This document shows, in pieces, positions 43,896-58,035 of a DNA stretch of 64,000 nucleotides (position 1 is its first letter; the number at the start of each line of letters is the position of its first letter). Source of the DNA: Allacma fusca (taxonomy: Eukaryota; Arthropoda; Collembola; Symphypleona; Sminthuridae); assembly GCA_947179485.1 (NCBI GenBank), contig OX359250.1, positions 26,856,654 through 26,920,653 of the forward strand. The letters are read 5' to 3'. A program made the position numbers and the translations under genes. A model generated the notes under the pieces. It saw only the letters and a list, made by a program, of their open reading frames with translations, had not been told where the DNA came from and ran no database searches.

Positions 43896-46800
43896 AAATC
43901 ACGCTTATCGTCTTCATCCTCTACATGGTTAAGGGACAGATCTGTAACCGATTCCGTCGGATTTTTCGACCCCTTTTCTGTCTTTCCACGTTTCCTGGAC
44001 TTTTTTGCAGACAGCTGATTGGGACTAGCTTGAGCTTCAAGGAATTTAGATAAAGTTTCCTTGTGATGTATTGCTTCCAGATAGTATTTCCTAGCGGCTA
44101 AGACGTTTTCCATCTCTACTTTGTATTTCAATGCCAGTTCCAACGCTCTGCATTACAAAGGTTTACATCAACTTTATTAAAATCATCAAAGTTCAAGGAG
44201 GGAAATTATTGTAGTAATCATTTCAATACTACCTCTCCCATCGATGACAATTAATATTCAGTTGCACAGCCTGTGAAATTTTCCCAGCTTGCAGTAAAAT
44301 ATTCTCAGATTCATGTATCCCTCCAGATAGTAACGCCATCTGAGCTTTTTTAACTGCTTCATCTGGTGTATTTTCCTGCGCCAGCAAATTGAGTAATAAA
44401 TAATCAGTTTTGAAATTCCTAAAAGCCACTACTACTAATAAGTAAATATTCTCCTGATTTGTCACCATACCTTGATATCCTGAACGAAAAACACTTTGTC
44501 GAAATGCCCTATCTCAGCATAACAAATTTCTGCTAGATCCAGCTCCCCCTTCCAGGCGCATAAACCCGCCATTGTCCCCCACAGAACTTTTTCCTACCCA
44601 CAAAAAAAAAATCAATCTTTGATAATAATAATTCTTTACTCATATCTCATAGTACTATCAAAAATTGGGTTTTTATTAAATTGCATTTATCATCTAGTGA
44701 TAAAAGATCTCTTGCTCACATTAACATAACGGCAGATCCTTCTAGCCTGGACGAACTTCCCATGTATAGCATGATTATGCAAGTGGGGAGCAAAAGGCGA
44801 TGCTGATGCCACAATAACCACCCCATCAGGACGACGGATTGAGATGCGATTAGATTCATAACTTAAAAGCTCAGGTGATCTTCCCAGATCCCTGTGTAGC
44901 AAAGATTAGTACATTAGCTTCCAGTACTTTCTAGCCCTTTTAAATTATTGCAATAAGCACTAGACAGGAAAGTACTCACGGGAGATCCTTATCCTCCCAA
45001 GTAAAGTCCAACAATGTGGGATCAATATAAACAACATTCGGATAGTAGTAAATCCTTAATTTCCCATCCCTAATGACAGCCAAGATCGGAGACTCCGTAT
45101 GCCAATGAATGGACTGGGCCATCACAGCCAACTTTTTGGGTGTGTCTGCCGCCCCAAATTTTTTCATAATTGTCAAGTACAGGTCCCGATTTTTATCCAC
45201 AATGGCTAGTGTTCGTTCGGAAATCCCCGGGTAGTCATGCTGACTCAAAGCTATTTGCTTGATTTCATGGCGCATTTTAACCACGTCGTTATTCAAAGAC
45301 TTCCCCGTGGTCGGATCGAACAACCGGATAATTCGGGAGTCTGTGGTGTCAATGAATGCCAGAGCGTCTACCGTCATCGTCGCTGTGAGACTATTCATCA
45401 GATCCGAGCGCATCCCAGACCACTTAATGTTCCCTACATGTCTACCCTCGTAACTCCACAGGGTAACCATAATGCCTCCACAAAGTGCGAAATTCCTATA
45501 CGAGCAATGCATAAAAACAGATTTTTGCAGTAGAGGTTACAACCCCATATATACATAATTATCGAGACTGTACTGAGCCTAAATTACTTGCTAGACTGTA
45601 GTATCAAACTGATGGAGTTGTTTTCCTTCAGGTCACAAATGACGGGTGTGTTGAGATTGGTAATGCTATAAATATACACTTGGGACGGTGTGATTACTAT
45701 TAAGTACCCGTGATTGAGGGATATCTGAAAAAGAATACCCAAAATTCGGATCATTAACACGTCCTGGAGTCATTGTGTGTCAATATTTATGCTCCAGCAG
45801 AATTTATGTGTCTCGCAAAGGACAACCTTGATAACACGGTCCCGAAAATCTAATTTGTCTTCTGCATTTGCAGTAAACTCTGCCACTGTGATGGTTCTCC
45901 GGCCTGTCATAGTCGCTGTCAAGGTTTTCCAGTAGACACTTCGGTCCACAATATTCGCTAAAAATACATGCCCGGATGCACCTGCCCCCACAAACTGTGT
46001 CCCATCGTTGCTCCACTGAAGAGCATAAATGCTCCCTGCCTTGGGCTTCTCCAAACAGTGGGACCACTGGAAAGTAGTCCATTAAAAATAATTACAACAA
46101 TTACCAGAAAATAAATTCTCCAAGATCTGCCTACTCACGTAATATAAATACAATCTGTTCCAACTCCCCAGGTAATTCATGTAATTATTAAAAGGGAACA
46201 GTATTTATAGCCAACGTAAAAGTTGTGGGACTGACCCGGGATCCTGTCTGATTCCTAAAAATACATTTTACTCTTAAAAATTAACAAAATGACAATTGGA
46301 TTGACCCTTGACTTTTTAAATCTCCAGCTGGGATAACCAGCACTGGAATGTTTGCCGAAGCTCCGGGGCGTCAGTGTCACAGATTTTACAGTCTATTCAC
46401 AGCTCAATCTTAGGAGATAATTTTGGAACAATTCAAGGAACCCGTGTAGGACATATGTGAGACTCACCCCGTATTTATCACATAGCCTCAGAGAATTGAA
46501 ACCCCCGACAGAAAATAAATCCCCGGATGGTGTCCAAGCAACGGAAGTTATTGGATGGTCGTGACTAGAACTGGAGAAAATAGGCCTCCCATATGAATCC
46601 CAAACCTTATAGCGACAATCTTCCCCTCCAGATAAGATCATTCCTGTAGAGGAGCTCCAGGACAAGCACAGAATAATCCCATCGTGGGCTTTCCATTGCG
46701 TGGGTTTTGTGGACGGAGCAATGGGCTTAATAACAAGATTATGTCCATTGGTGTGGATTACGGATTGTCCATCCGGGCCCCATGCGGAGGCGTAAACCGG

Positions 46801-47670
46801 AGCTGCACAAGTTGCCAATGTTGATCGGAGCATGCCAGCACGAGACCAAATCCTTACAACCCCATCCTCCCCTGAAGTAAGGATCTCCGACCCGTCCATG
46901 TTCCAGCATCCGCTCAAAATTGCTCCTGAAAGTTGAGACCGAATTTGAGTGAGGCATAATTATATAATTCAATACATGTGCTCCCCCAAGGAATAGATAT
47001 GTACATAATATTGTTGACTACTAGAAAAATATCTAGTTACTCTACTACGGCTTAAATTCACAACTACAGGGAATTCCTACTGTTGGCTTAGGGGGAAGGA
47101 AATCAAATTACTTTGACTGTTTCGCCCAGAGAGATTTTATAAACCCGGGACATTTCCAACTATACATTTACCTTTATGACCCTGGACACTCTTTTCAATC
47201 CTGCCCCCTCTCCCCAGTAAATGGAAGTGACCATCGGAGGCGGTGATGAGTAAAAGTTCACTGCTCTTCCGGGCCCCGGAGGTGGACACACCACTGCTCT
47301 TCGGTGGCCATTGCATAGAGGTGGGGAATAGGTCATTCGGTAATTCCACAACTTTGGACGTCTCATTTGAAACTAAATTCCAGAGTAACAGCTGGTGGTC
47401 ATCTCTGCACACAAATATACAAATAAGTTACGGGGTTCCCCCGGGGTCTGGGCATTTGATGGTGGAATGCCCCTGAGAAATTAAATGTCCTGGTCCCATT
47501 ACATACAACAAGAAACCCATTTAAGTAACAGAATTTAGACTACACATATCTATATGTAGTAAAATAGTATAATACCCGCAAGAAAAAATTTCATCACTTG
47601 TATTCCAAGCAACACAGGTCGCAAAGTCTGAATGTTTTGGAGATGTATCGAGGGATATTTTCAATTTCAT
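43880..47670 (-). CDS. IFT80: IFT80, intraflagellar transport complex B subunit
   Basis: Ten exons join in frame: 47576-47670, 47172-47404, 46468-46925, 45827-46066, 45588-45724, 44980-45495, 44720-44891, 44471-44593, 44233-44375 and 43880-44147, giving 794 residues (human 777). IFT80 is part of the IFT-B complex that builds cilia. In arthropods such genes serve mainly ciliated sensory neurons and sperm. The N-terminal 550 or so residues form WD40 repeats ([96 protein letters not shown]). The C-terminal part is helical ([47 protein letters not shown]). The last 50 residues are Lys/Glu-rich. The exon 4 donor (GTTGTC) is weak but is required by homology. Confidence 0.95.
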
Positions 47671-48975
47671 TTTTCTCTTCTCTGCCACCTACTCTGTCTC
47701 TTTGCTCAGAATATACCCAGTGCATTTGCAATCAGTCCGTTTCCTCGACTGTACCATTTTGCTCTCACTTTCGAACTACATATAAACACTATCATCGTGA
47801 CATTTCAAGGATATTCAAGGAACCAACTTACACAAATAACTAAATCAATATGTGGTCACAAGTCACGGCAGTCGCAAAAATGAATTCGAGTCTAGGTCTA
47901 AGAAGTTCCAGGTGGGAATGGGAATTAGTTGTAATATAATGTGAATTAATTGCTTAAATAATTCCAATTAACAAAATGTTACTCTCTTCCCTTCCTCTTA
48001 AGAAAGCCGTTGTGCTGAGGAAGAGGCGGAGTAAGGATTATTAAATCAGAAATAATTTTAAATTAGTAATTTTTTCAAGGATTTTTTTCCCCCAAAAATA
48101 TGAACAGTTCCTTCCGGAAATGACTTTCCACAAGAAATGTTCCGGGCATAACAAAAACGTTGTCATGGAGACGCAGACTGCAAAAAGTGCAAACACTCTG
48201 ACTATTACACGAACGTTATAACTCTACGCTAATGCATTGGTGTTCGTATAAGAGATGGCTCTTTTGTATGATTGTAGTTTTATTTTTCACTGGGTTTATT
48301 TCTTACCTGTGTGCAATGTGCAACGTCCTCATATTTTTTTTTTCATGGAGTAATAATTATTGGTTCCTCTGTGGTGGAAATCTCGGATGTAGAAATTATT
48401 GAGTAAGAATGAATGGCAAAAGAATTTTTCCATGCACATTTTTTTCTACTAATAGTTCGTCAGGAGTTAAGAAAAAATGGATGAAAAAAAAAGAGAGACT
48501 ATTTGCTTCATTCGATTTATTTGAATGTGTGAAAAATACTTTTTGTACAGTTGCTCCCTACATTTTTGTATTAACAGCAAACATTTACATGCTACATACA
48601 TGCATTCATGAGTATACACGTGTCTCTGATACCTCCAACACTAGCTTTGACTAGATGTCAAAATGCTCACAACCATTCAGAAGCTTTCGTAGTACATTGG
48701 TCCCTTGAATGGTTAATTGTAGTGTATGGAGAAAGTTTTGTGTGTATACTCTCATACTTTTAAAATTTTTTACTTAAAAATAATCTTTATGAAAATATTC
48801 TTACTTTACTGTTATGCGCGCACATACGTTGATTACTCTTAAATTAAAGCTTAATTAAAATCTTACACAATGTTTTCACCACTAATGACTAGACATTAAA
48901 TATGTAGTAAATACTAATAGTAAATTACACGGTAATAAATGTTAGGTATGTTTTTTTCCCTTTTTTTCATAGACT
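47671..48975. other. Intergenic, 1.3 kb
   Basis: Promoter and 5' UTR of IFT80 on the left, 3' UTR of the SBK-like gene on the right. Small open frames have no recognisable features. Confidence 0.45.
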
Positions 48976-50070
48976 CTACTGCTCAACATATACACTATTA
49001 TCATTAAATTTGACTATCCTGACACTACTGCTAGATTTGAGGGGGCCGTTCCTCTGTCTAATACTCCTAGTGCTACTTTTCCTGGACATCCTAGAAACGC
49101 TGGACTCACTCTTCTGGAGGGAAGTCCTACTAGACCCAAGACCACACTCCCGACAGATCCACTTATCACTCAAGTACTTATTAACCTCTTTAATTTCACA
49201 TCTCTTGGTGGACTTGGGCTCCAGGAGTCTCTTCATGAGTCGGACGAGTCTCGGAGAGAAGACTTTGAAGAGGTCCGGGACTCTAATGGATTTTTTCTTG
49301 TGCCAGTCGGAAAATTGACAGTAGAAGGGGTCAGTGATGTCAGCCTCTTGCCAGGGGTCACAGCCCGTGAGACACTGTACGATGAGGATCCCCACTTGCC
49401 AGACGTCCAAGGAGGTGTACATGTAATACTTCTCTTGGGGTAAGATCTGACTGATCTCAGGTGGGTAAATACAGGAGGAAGTAATTTCAGTTTTCTTTAC
49501 AAGAGATCCCACTGGACGTGTTGAGCCGAAATCACTGAGCTTGAAGCTACTCAAATTCGGACCCACCACCAGGATATTATCCAATGTGACACATCCATGA
49601 ACTAAATTGAGACTATGCATGAATTCTAAAGCGGAGGCTACTTGTTGAGCCATGGTCTTCACTTGTGGCTCCAGGAGACCGATTCCAGCTCGCTTCCCTC
49701 CCAGGACAAATTTAGAGAGGGGACCGTAGGGTGCATACTCTTGTACAAAAACAAATAAATTGTCTAAAATGAAGGGGACATTGTAGGATGTGATGATGTT
49801 GGGATGAGGGCTGAGAAAATAATTGTAGTCCATTTCTCGCTTGAAATCCTCATAAGTTGCAGATTCGGAACTGATTGCTTTAAGAGCCATTTTATCCGTA
49901 TCCTTCCTCACGAGCACAATTTTTGAAAACCTTCCCTCAGCGACGATCTTGAGGAAGCGGAAGTCCTCTTGGACACAAAGTTTCTCCAAGCTTCCTTGCG
50001 GTTGAACTTCTTTCGATGTGTGGGGAACAGCTAATGGCTTTTGTCTAGTGGACATTTTCGGTAGCGTCAT
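48976..50070 (-). CDS. SBK-family protein kinase homologue, predicted pseudokinase
   Basis: Single coding exon of 364 codons. The start could be M1 or M6 (MTLPKMSTRQK). It resembles SH3-domain-binding kinases (SBK): KMALKAIS, VFVQEYAPYGPLSKFV, ALEFMHSLNLVH, SLDVWQVGILIVQCLTGCDPW. The ATP-binding Lys (K64) and an αC Glu (about E79) are present. The DFG motif is intact (about 180-182). The catalytic loop HRDxKxxN is HGCVTLDN (158-165). The catalytic Asp, the neighbouring Arg and the Lys are all changed, and the Gly-rich loop is degenerate (AEGRFSKIV). It therefore probably binds nucleotide but does not phosphorylate (inference). The C-terminal tail has paired Cys (WICRECGLG) and many Ser/Arg phospho-type sites. 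A non-coding first exon and a 5' UTR intron are likely (AG acceptor near 50090). Confidence 0.85.
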   Translation of the reverse strand: MTLPKMSTRQKPLAVPHTSKEVQPQGSLEKLCVQEDFRFLKIVAEGRFSKIVLVRKDTDKMALKAISSESATYEDFKREMDYNYFLSPHPNIITSYNVPFILDNLFVFVQEYAPYGPLSKFVLGGKRAGIGLLEPQVKTMAQQVASALEFMHSLNLVHGCVTLDNILVVGPNLSSFKLSDFGSTRPVGSLVKKTEITSSCIYPPEISQILPQEKYYMYTSLDVWQVGILIVQCLTGCDPWQEADITDPFYCQFSDWHKKKSIRVPDLFKVFSPRLVRLMKRLLEPKSTKRCEIKEVNKYLSDKWICRECGLGSSRTSLQKSESSVSRMSRKSSTRSIRQRNGPLKSSSSVRIVKFNDNSVYVEQ

Positions 50071-50515
50071 TGAATGCTGGTTTCAGAATTCTAAAAAAAT
50101 TTCAAAAAAAAAAATAATATATATTAAATCTGCTTTATAATCTTTTATTCCACTCCAACTTTGAGTTAAATGCTTTCGAAACCAATTAGCTCAGCAGTAG
50201 TCAAGAATCCGTAAATTGGTACTTACAATAATTGAGAGAGAGAGTCACTTTTTTGTAATGTTCACTCTGTAAAAGTTATTTCTTAGCAGTTTTGCTAGTT
50301 GTGTCAACTTGTGGAGTAGCTTGAGAACACTAATACAATTTATAGTGGACAAATTCCTTGCACGAGTTTCCGCTGACGATTGATCCTTGAGTATTTTGTC
50401 GAACTTGAACTTTGGCTTTATAGGTTTTTATTGGGTTTTGGTTTTGAGATGAAATGTTAGTAAACGTTTTGTAGAACTGAACCTATTTGACTATTCGGAT
50501 CTCACAAGGAACCTT

Positions 50516-50574
50516 TCTCACCGAGTTTTAGCCTCGAACTGATGGCTTATCCGAGTGAATCAAGGCATTTATAA
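50516..50574 (-). promoter_or_regulatory. Candidate promoter and non-coding exon 1 of the SBK-like gene
   Basis: On the minus strand, TTATAAAT at 50567-50574 is followed about 32 bp later by the arthropod initiator TCAGTT (50537-50542). A GTGAGA splice donor follows after about 20 bases (near 50520). It would splice to the acceptor just upstream of the start codon at 50070. Spacing fits a classic TATA/Inr promoter. Confidence 0.5.
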
Positions 50575-51085
50575 CGGAGCGTGTGTGTGTTTACTATCTG
50601 TATAGTTTCCCGAGTCCGCTCCGTGCACTCGCTCCTATGCATGTAATGTTACGGGAAGGCAGTGGCATCATGCAGGATGACACATACCCGGTTTCTTTTT
50701 TCTAGCTAGGAAAAACCAGGACCAGACTTTCCGAGAACTCTTTGGCACCGACTGCTCAGGGTATTGAGAAATCACGGCCCTTCCTGTCGTCATTACTTTC
50801 AAGATTTTTTTCTGTAACTCCCATGATTTTCCCATTTCTCATGTACCATGTTCCAAAGCCCGGAGTAGGGGCTCATAGAGAGGTACATACCAGTATCTAG
50901 TAGTTGTTACGTTATAAACTTTTTTTTTTGACAACGAATCCCCACCAAAGCATTATGATGGAGTTCATGAGGTGAAGGAGGAAGTGCGGAGTTTAAAACG
51001 GTCGCCGGTGTCGCGTGTGCCTCTTGTAAATATACCCATTTGACCCATTATCAAAATGTCCTGATTTCCACAGGTCTTTTTTTTT

Positions 51086-51111
51086 TCTCTCTCTCTCTCT
51101 CTCTCTCTCTT
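51086..51111. repeat. (CT)n microsatellite
   Basis: About 13 CT units after a poly-T tract. Confidence 0.9.
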
Positions 51112-54100
51112 GTAACATCTATCTCCCTCCGATTTCCTTGGAAATCTCCTGGCTCTTGTATATAGTAGTTGAAACCTCAAAAGCAGTCACACCGCTCCAT
51201 GCTCCCAGCATACATACCCTCTATTAAATGTTTAGGGTTTAAAAATAAGAATGTGCTCAGCGCCCTTTAACAACAGTTACAAACTCCTGTCGCATCAACA
51301 CTTTTGTTCATCCTCGTATCATTTGAATTTATTTCTTGTCAACCACACACGCTTCTACTTCAACTCACCGTAATTTTCTCAAAATCCCGTCCTCCCAAAC
51401 AACGTGTGCCACACTCATCCCGTCAAGTCAAAAGGGTTTTGATGGAAGAAACCTCAGAAGTATAATATGGTACAATTCATTGGGAAAAATCAGGTCTTGG
51501 AGTACATAAGCAAGCATCAAAAGCAGAAGAGATCCGAGGACTCCTGAGGAGATGTCAAAACAAACTCAATTATCACTTGTATTGAGTAGGCGTGTAATTA
51601 CCTTGTAATTAGTTGCGTGTGCTTCCCTAGAAACGTATGTACGAGGATTCCTATTACATAATCCTGCTCCTTCCAATCCTCGCTTTTTTTTTTCCAAGAG
51701 AACACACAATCCAAGAAGAACTATGAACTCACGCGAAACAACTTGTACAGAAGTTGCTCTGTCCTAGAGTACTACACACAGCAGGGCAGGTACATATGTC
51801 CATAAGTACTAAACGGCAACCTGCCAAAGCCTTACGGAGGAAGAGAAGAACATCAATGTGCCTCGTAAAATATCAACCATTTAGAAAACATACATGCTCA
51901 TTGGGTTCACTTCCAGTGAATTTCAACTTGATGGCTTTTTGCTCTATTGAATTTGATCGGGGAGGAGTGCCAAGAAAGTGAAAAGTTTTGAGAATTCAAT
52001 AATAATTATTTGTCACTTTCCTCCAAATTATTAATATTCAGGGAAGGCTTGGGGGAAAAAAAATGATGCTCTTGCACTTTACTCGCACTATCAGGAAGGA
52101 ATCACTGGATGACTCAAAGTAAAGGTAGTACTAGAAGAGACAATGCCCGGGCTTTTCATCATTTTCCTGGCACCAGGACTCCTTCGCTGGCATCTATCTT
52201 GTCCTAGTTTCTTCCCCAGCCAGTAAAATATATCGGAAGCGTTGATAGCTCTTCCAAATAAAATGTTTTGATTGAAAAATTCTTTTTAGAATTCTAACAT
52301 TTGTCTACATATTTTTCCCCTTTGTAATTCCACAAACTACTTAACTAAACTTTTGCTTTTACAACCACACCGCCAATGCATTAGAAAGGATTTTTCTACG
52401 GGGGAAGGGAATTGCGGACTTTCAAGAATTTTTGCTCCGTCATTCCCAATAAATTCCCAATTTCCAATGATTCCTCGAGACGTTTCTCAATAAAAGAAAA
52501 CAAGCATGATACCATGCATGAGTGAGTGTTTAGTAATTGGCCAACCTAATAGATTTCATGGTAAAAACCACCCCCATGAATTCATCCGGATTTCCTGTAA
52601 TATTTTGAAATAAACATAAAATATTAGTAAGGAATGAGGCGCCGCATATGTCACATTAGCGTTAAGCGCTATTTACCTATGCATGGTCAATTTATGTGAA
52701 TAAACTTTTGGAAATCAGTGAGCTCATTGGAGACTGATGGTTGTTGTACTTTCCTTTTTCCTTTTTTTTTTTTTTTTACTAAAGATCGCAAGTTAACTCA
52801 AAAGGACTTGCCTCACTTTGACGCACATGATTCTATTTGTAACACGTTCTATTTAAACGTAAAGGCTACCTAGCCTCTGTAAATAACCCTATATGTGTGC
52901 ATATGTTTGCAAAAAGAAAAAGATTGCTCCAGGTATAGAACAGTCTGTGTATAGCCCCTGTAGGAATCCTCCTGTTTACATTAACAGATCCGATTGTTTA
53001 TTTTCTAAAGGTTTTGCTCGAAAGTTTTTGTTTATACCGTCCTTATTTTGTACACTCTGTGAGAATCCTTCTTTTTTTTTGCAGATTTCAACTTGTTGTG
53101 CATGTGTGGAATCCCATGCAGTTTGACTTGACAGTGGGGATCACAGGGAAAAAAATCCGACTCCAAAAAATCTACATGAACTATCCCAAATGAGAAAAAA
53201 AACATGCACTTGGGAAATGGCCCTTTTCACCTACAAAGTGTAAATATTTTTAGAGAGCCATTGCGAAAGGTTATGTGATTTTACTTTTTCGCTCACATCT
53301 TTCTCTCTCCCATCAATTATTTGTCTTTGCAGTTTGGTGCTGCTCGATTTCTCTCATTCAGCTTGCACACTTGAAGCCATAGCTCAGAGGTTGAGGGTTC
53401 TTAGATCAAAAATTCCCCCCAGAACGCCAACTTTTTGACAGGGCAGGAATAATCTAAGGAGGATTCGTACATATTTGTGATATCTCACGATTCAGCACGA
53501 AATCTGACTTAGGTTGGAGAAAAATTAGAAACTTTTTAAAGAGACTCGTAAAAACAAATGTGGATCACATAATCCTATTGCTTCCACACGGGTCGTAATT
53601 ATTCAGAAACCTCAAAGGAAATAGAGCAGTATTTGTGTTGGGGAAGGTACTCTAAGTTAAATAAAAACCTGTAATTTTATTACAACTCGCACCAAAAAAT
53701 CTTTGTTTACATGCACAAACCATAGGGGATGAGTTGAATAAAAACTTGCGTGCACTGCAACAGTTTCTAATTTCCTCAGACTTTTTTTTCCCCCATTCAT
53801 TTCCAAATCGAACAGATCCATTCTCACCTTGGTTTTCCTTATGTATAGGAACTTTTCCCCTTTGAGTCCTGAGCTCAGCTCATGTTAATATCTTTTGTTG
53901 AATTGCCTCTATGCCACACATGATTACAAATGATATTTTCTCGAGGTACGGCTCCCTCCTGAAATCTCTGTAGAGATGTGTATGCTAAATACAGCATAAC
54001 TTTTTCCTCCTTTTTTTAATATGATTTCGTGTGTAGACAGGGAGTACACACACACACACCAGCCATAATTTAAATTCATTGGATTGTCAATGACATTAAC

Positions 54101-54540
54101 CTGTAGAGGCAATTCATTTGAATTTTTGGAACATCAGGAGAATTCAGAAAATCTCAATGTTTTAGAAACTTGAGAAATTATAACTATGGATTTCGAGTTC
54201 AAGGTTTCATCACACAACTCGAGTCGACACTCGTAAGGAGTTGGGCTCACATTAAAATTCTATTGACACGATTTCCTCTGCTCATGGCAGGAGTCACGAT
54301 GGTGTGTATTTAGTTCAGTCTATTGATATCTTTTGGAACTTGGCATATGCACACGTGTAGGAACAACCTACTTGTATTGACAGGACTGTCCAGAATTACT
54401 TTTTAAGTGCTACGACAATTTTTGTTTTTGTGGGACGATCATTGCCGAATAGGTTGTAGCCAATTAGTAATCGTACCCAGGGAGTGTGAGAGTTCCGTGC
54501 GAATCCGAGATTGCTGGGCCGTTTAAATACTAATATCTGC

Positions 54541-54574
<34 letters not shown>
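54541..54574. repeat. (GA)n microsatellite
   Basis: AG units with one interruption. Confidence 0.9.
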
Positions 54575-57098
54575 TGCGGAAACGTGCTAACCATTAGATC
54601 CTCTTCCCAGACCTTGTGCAATTAAGTCAAATGCGCACGTAATACCTATTTTTAAAAATGGTCATATCTCCCCGAACTCAAATGCAGAGATGGGAACGAC
54701 TCAAATCCACTTGCTCGGGCTGGAAATGAGCGGAGTTGAAAGAGAAAAATTAAAATCAAAGGAAAATAAATAAAACGAAAGGAGAGAGAGAGCACATTTG
54801 CCATATTGGTAATAATTCCGCTCATAAATAGGAAAATAGGGAGAATAAAAGTTATTGAGCACAACAGTCTTTTTTTCCCTTGTGTACTCCTCGCATCTGT
54901 AGACAGAATCAAAGCACTGGGCTTGGACTCCTTGGATTCAGCTCAAGAAACCCCATAGCCATTGTTTTCATTCCCAACAACTCAACGGCGGGGAGTGAAG
55001 AGACGGAACAGACAACGTCTTTTTCTTCGAGCCTTAATTTATTCCCTCATTTCAGAATTTAGAGACAGCATCACAATAAGTTAGTTGGTGAAGTGTAGGG
55101 AGAGAGACTTTACTTTGGGGAAGAATAGGAGAAACAACTAATTGCTCAGTTGCATTGTGTAATAAAATAAAATGGTTTCATTACTTTGTTTTGCTCATAT
55201 CCCTTCCCTTCACTTGTGCTGTTGTCTTTTCATGTTGAGGTTTTGGGGGAATTTAGGGAGCATAAACCAAATAGGAAAAATTAGCTTGGGAAGCACCATC
55301 CACTCACCAAATAAAAAGTAACTTCCAAAAAATGGGAATATTTAGACGCACAGCTCCATGCTTGTCACTTGTCACATGTCACCATTACTATAGACTCTGA
55401 GACTCCTCTCGCTCCTCTGTATAAAAATCCTATGTAAGAAATTGACAAAAATATCTGTGCACATTTAAGTGTCTCTTTTATTCCCCAACTTTTGCCCGTC
55501 ACAATTATTACACTTCCCCATGTAACACACATTGGCTTCCTCTCCTCATTAAGGGAACATGATCCGATTCATTAAATTTTGATGATAGGGAAATGAATCC
55601 ATATTTAAAAATAGCCTCTCCACTGTCCTATCTGGAAGGGAGCATTTGTGTCTCAGGAGAAAAATCATAAAATGTATGATATGCTTATGAGTGTAAATTT
55701 TTTTGGAAAAAGATCAAATTAAAGTCCAGTGTGTGAGTCATGTTGTTGTGGGATGCCCACTCTGTAGTAGTACAAAAGAGCTTGAGGAACAAGGCACGAG
55801 TAAATTACATGAGGAAATTATTCATATTGCTGAAGTAATGCCTGGCCTTTGAGCATATAATTATTAGAGATGGCATGAATAGCTCCTGCTAATGAGGTTA
55901 ATTTGCCAGTATAACGTTGCATGATGAACCTCATGGATGAAACATTTCACGACTTTTTACGTTATTTCTGGGCTTCTCAACGATCCTGGCCCATATTATG
56001 AGGTGAAAGTTGGAGTCCACTTTATTATGCGTTTCATTTATTGTCATATGAGTCACCATCAGAAATGATTTCATCGTACGTTCACTTCATCATCCCCCGC
56101 TTATAAAGTGGAGAAGGTATATAGTAATATGCATTCTAAGTGCATTCCTTCCCTATTTTTACATATCAGATACATACTTAAGTCTATGCATTCCCTCAAG
56201 ATTTCCGGATTTTTCAAAAAGAGATTCCACGTGCCGACAGGGGTTTCCTCATCCCAGCTCTTGTGTACAGTGCTAATAAGAAGACATTAAAAACTTTTTA
56301 CAACTTATTCATTACGTGTACTAAATTAAATTTATGTTACAGCTCCAATCCGTCGCATCCTTTCTGACGCCCCCACATTTCCCTTTAGCCTGACTCTCCG
56401 TGTCCTTACTAACCCAATGGCACCCGTAATTTCCAGAGTTAATCATTCAGAACCTAGGACCGTTAACAAATTTGTCACGACTAAGCCCCAATTAATCTCC
56501 TGGAAACGCTCCCTGGAGACAGTCTGGCAGTCTGCCGGGCTCTGTGCAAAAAAAAAAAAAAAATATGCACTGACAATGGAAAGGACCTACTCATGTATCA
56601 CAGTAGTTACCAATCATGCCAATTACCCATCACAGGGCTATCGTAAGTGTGATCGTTGGGTTAGTCACGTAGTCAGGAGTTACAGCCAATTATTATATAT
56701 TTTCCTCATTATTTTCTCTGAAACCTGAGCCCATTGTAATAAGAGCTGGGAAAAGTTGGAGTACAATGGCTCCTCCTGAAACTACAGGTGTCACAGGAGT
56801 AGGAGCCGTGTACACATGTTCAAGAATTGATAAAATCAGGGAAGTGAGAGCAGTAGCACCGAAACTCCTCCGGCCTTGCCCTGCTTTTTATGTCCCATAC
56901 ATATATTTGCAAGAGTAGGAGTGCCAATACGTGTGAAATTTGCGTTTACGATATATGCTCGAAAACAAAGCTTTTCCAGTGTTCCTCGAGAGCAGGAAGG
57001 TAGCCAGCCGCCTGTTCCATTTCCTCATTTTCGAAAGGTAATAATAGTAGTAAGTATATTTTACTTGACGAGGATGCGTCTCACCATTTCCCAAAGAT

Positions 57099-57099
<1 letters not shown>

Positions 57100-57136
<37 letters not shown>
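57100..57136. repeat. (CA)n microsatellite
   Basis: About 18 CA units. Confidence 0.9.
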
Positions 57137-57139
<3 letters not shown>

Positions 57140-57999
57140 TATGTACTTCTCTTGTGTGTGTGTAAATACTCCCAAGTATATTTTTTTTTACATAAAGCAT
57201 TTTCGTAGAGATTGTGGGACGCACGCACTCCCTTTGGAAACTAGTTCGGCAGTCCCTGGGCTTGTGACGCCGATAACGGTATACTCAAAGAACAGTACTT
57301 TTTCCAGGTGCAATTTTTTGCAAGATTTTACGACAAGCCTTCCTCTAAGAGTGGCTCAGTTATTGCTGAGGGAACGGTATCCTAAAATCCCAGGACGGTC
57401 CATGACTGGTATCAGGGCTCATAAAGGCACGATGACCTGATTACCTCAAGCGAAGGTATGTTTCTCATTGTTCATGGAGCATCTTCAAATAAACAACAGT
57501 TATCATAATGCTCCGTGCACCTACTATACCCCACAAAACAACAACGTCAATAACAGTGGAAAGAAAAAGTAAAATGTTTTCCCTTTCAGGAACCGGAACG
57601 TTATGGGGAACAGAATGGGAGCAGCGGTAGGAAATCAAAAATGAGGTCTCATAAATAACCATCCGTTTGGATATCCCCTTACAATCCCCCATTTGTTTCC
57701 CATTCCTTCATTAACAGCATCCCCAAAGAAAGGATCTTGTGATTGCCGACGTAACACGACTGATTTCTCACATACGTCAGGTATTATTATTGTTGGTCAG
57801 TTCCCTCTCGGCAGAGTTAGTAGACAAGGAGACTTTGCATAACTTTCCGTTTAACATCAACGTCAAAAGTCACAAGTGGAAGCATAAACACAGACAAAAA
57901 CAAGGACGGGTAACTCCGTATGGTATGTAACCCAAATCAGGAGTACATACCTGATGACAAACAATTGAGTTGTAATGTGTCTCAATGTGTTGAGATTGT

Positions 58000-58002
<3 letters not shown>

Positions 58003-58032
<30 letters not shown>
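58003..58032. repeat. (CT)n microsatellite
   Basis: About 15 CT units. Confidence 0.9.

Positions 58033-58035
<3 letters not shown>

Noticed and set aside
53370-53440. Possible tRNA-like segment
   Set aside because: No A-box/B-box pair and no cloverleaf pairing. No tRNA, rRNA or CRISPR array was found anywhere in the window.
56876-57208. Open frames on both strands through the (CA)n tract
   Set aside because: The microsatellite itself keeps several frames open; no real coding signal.
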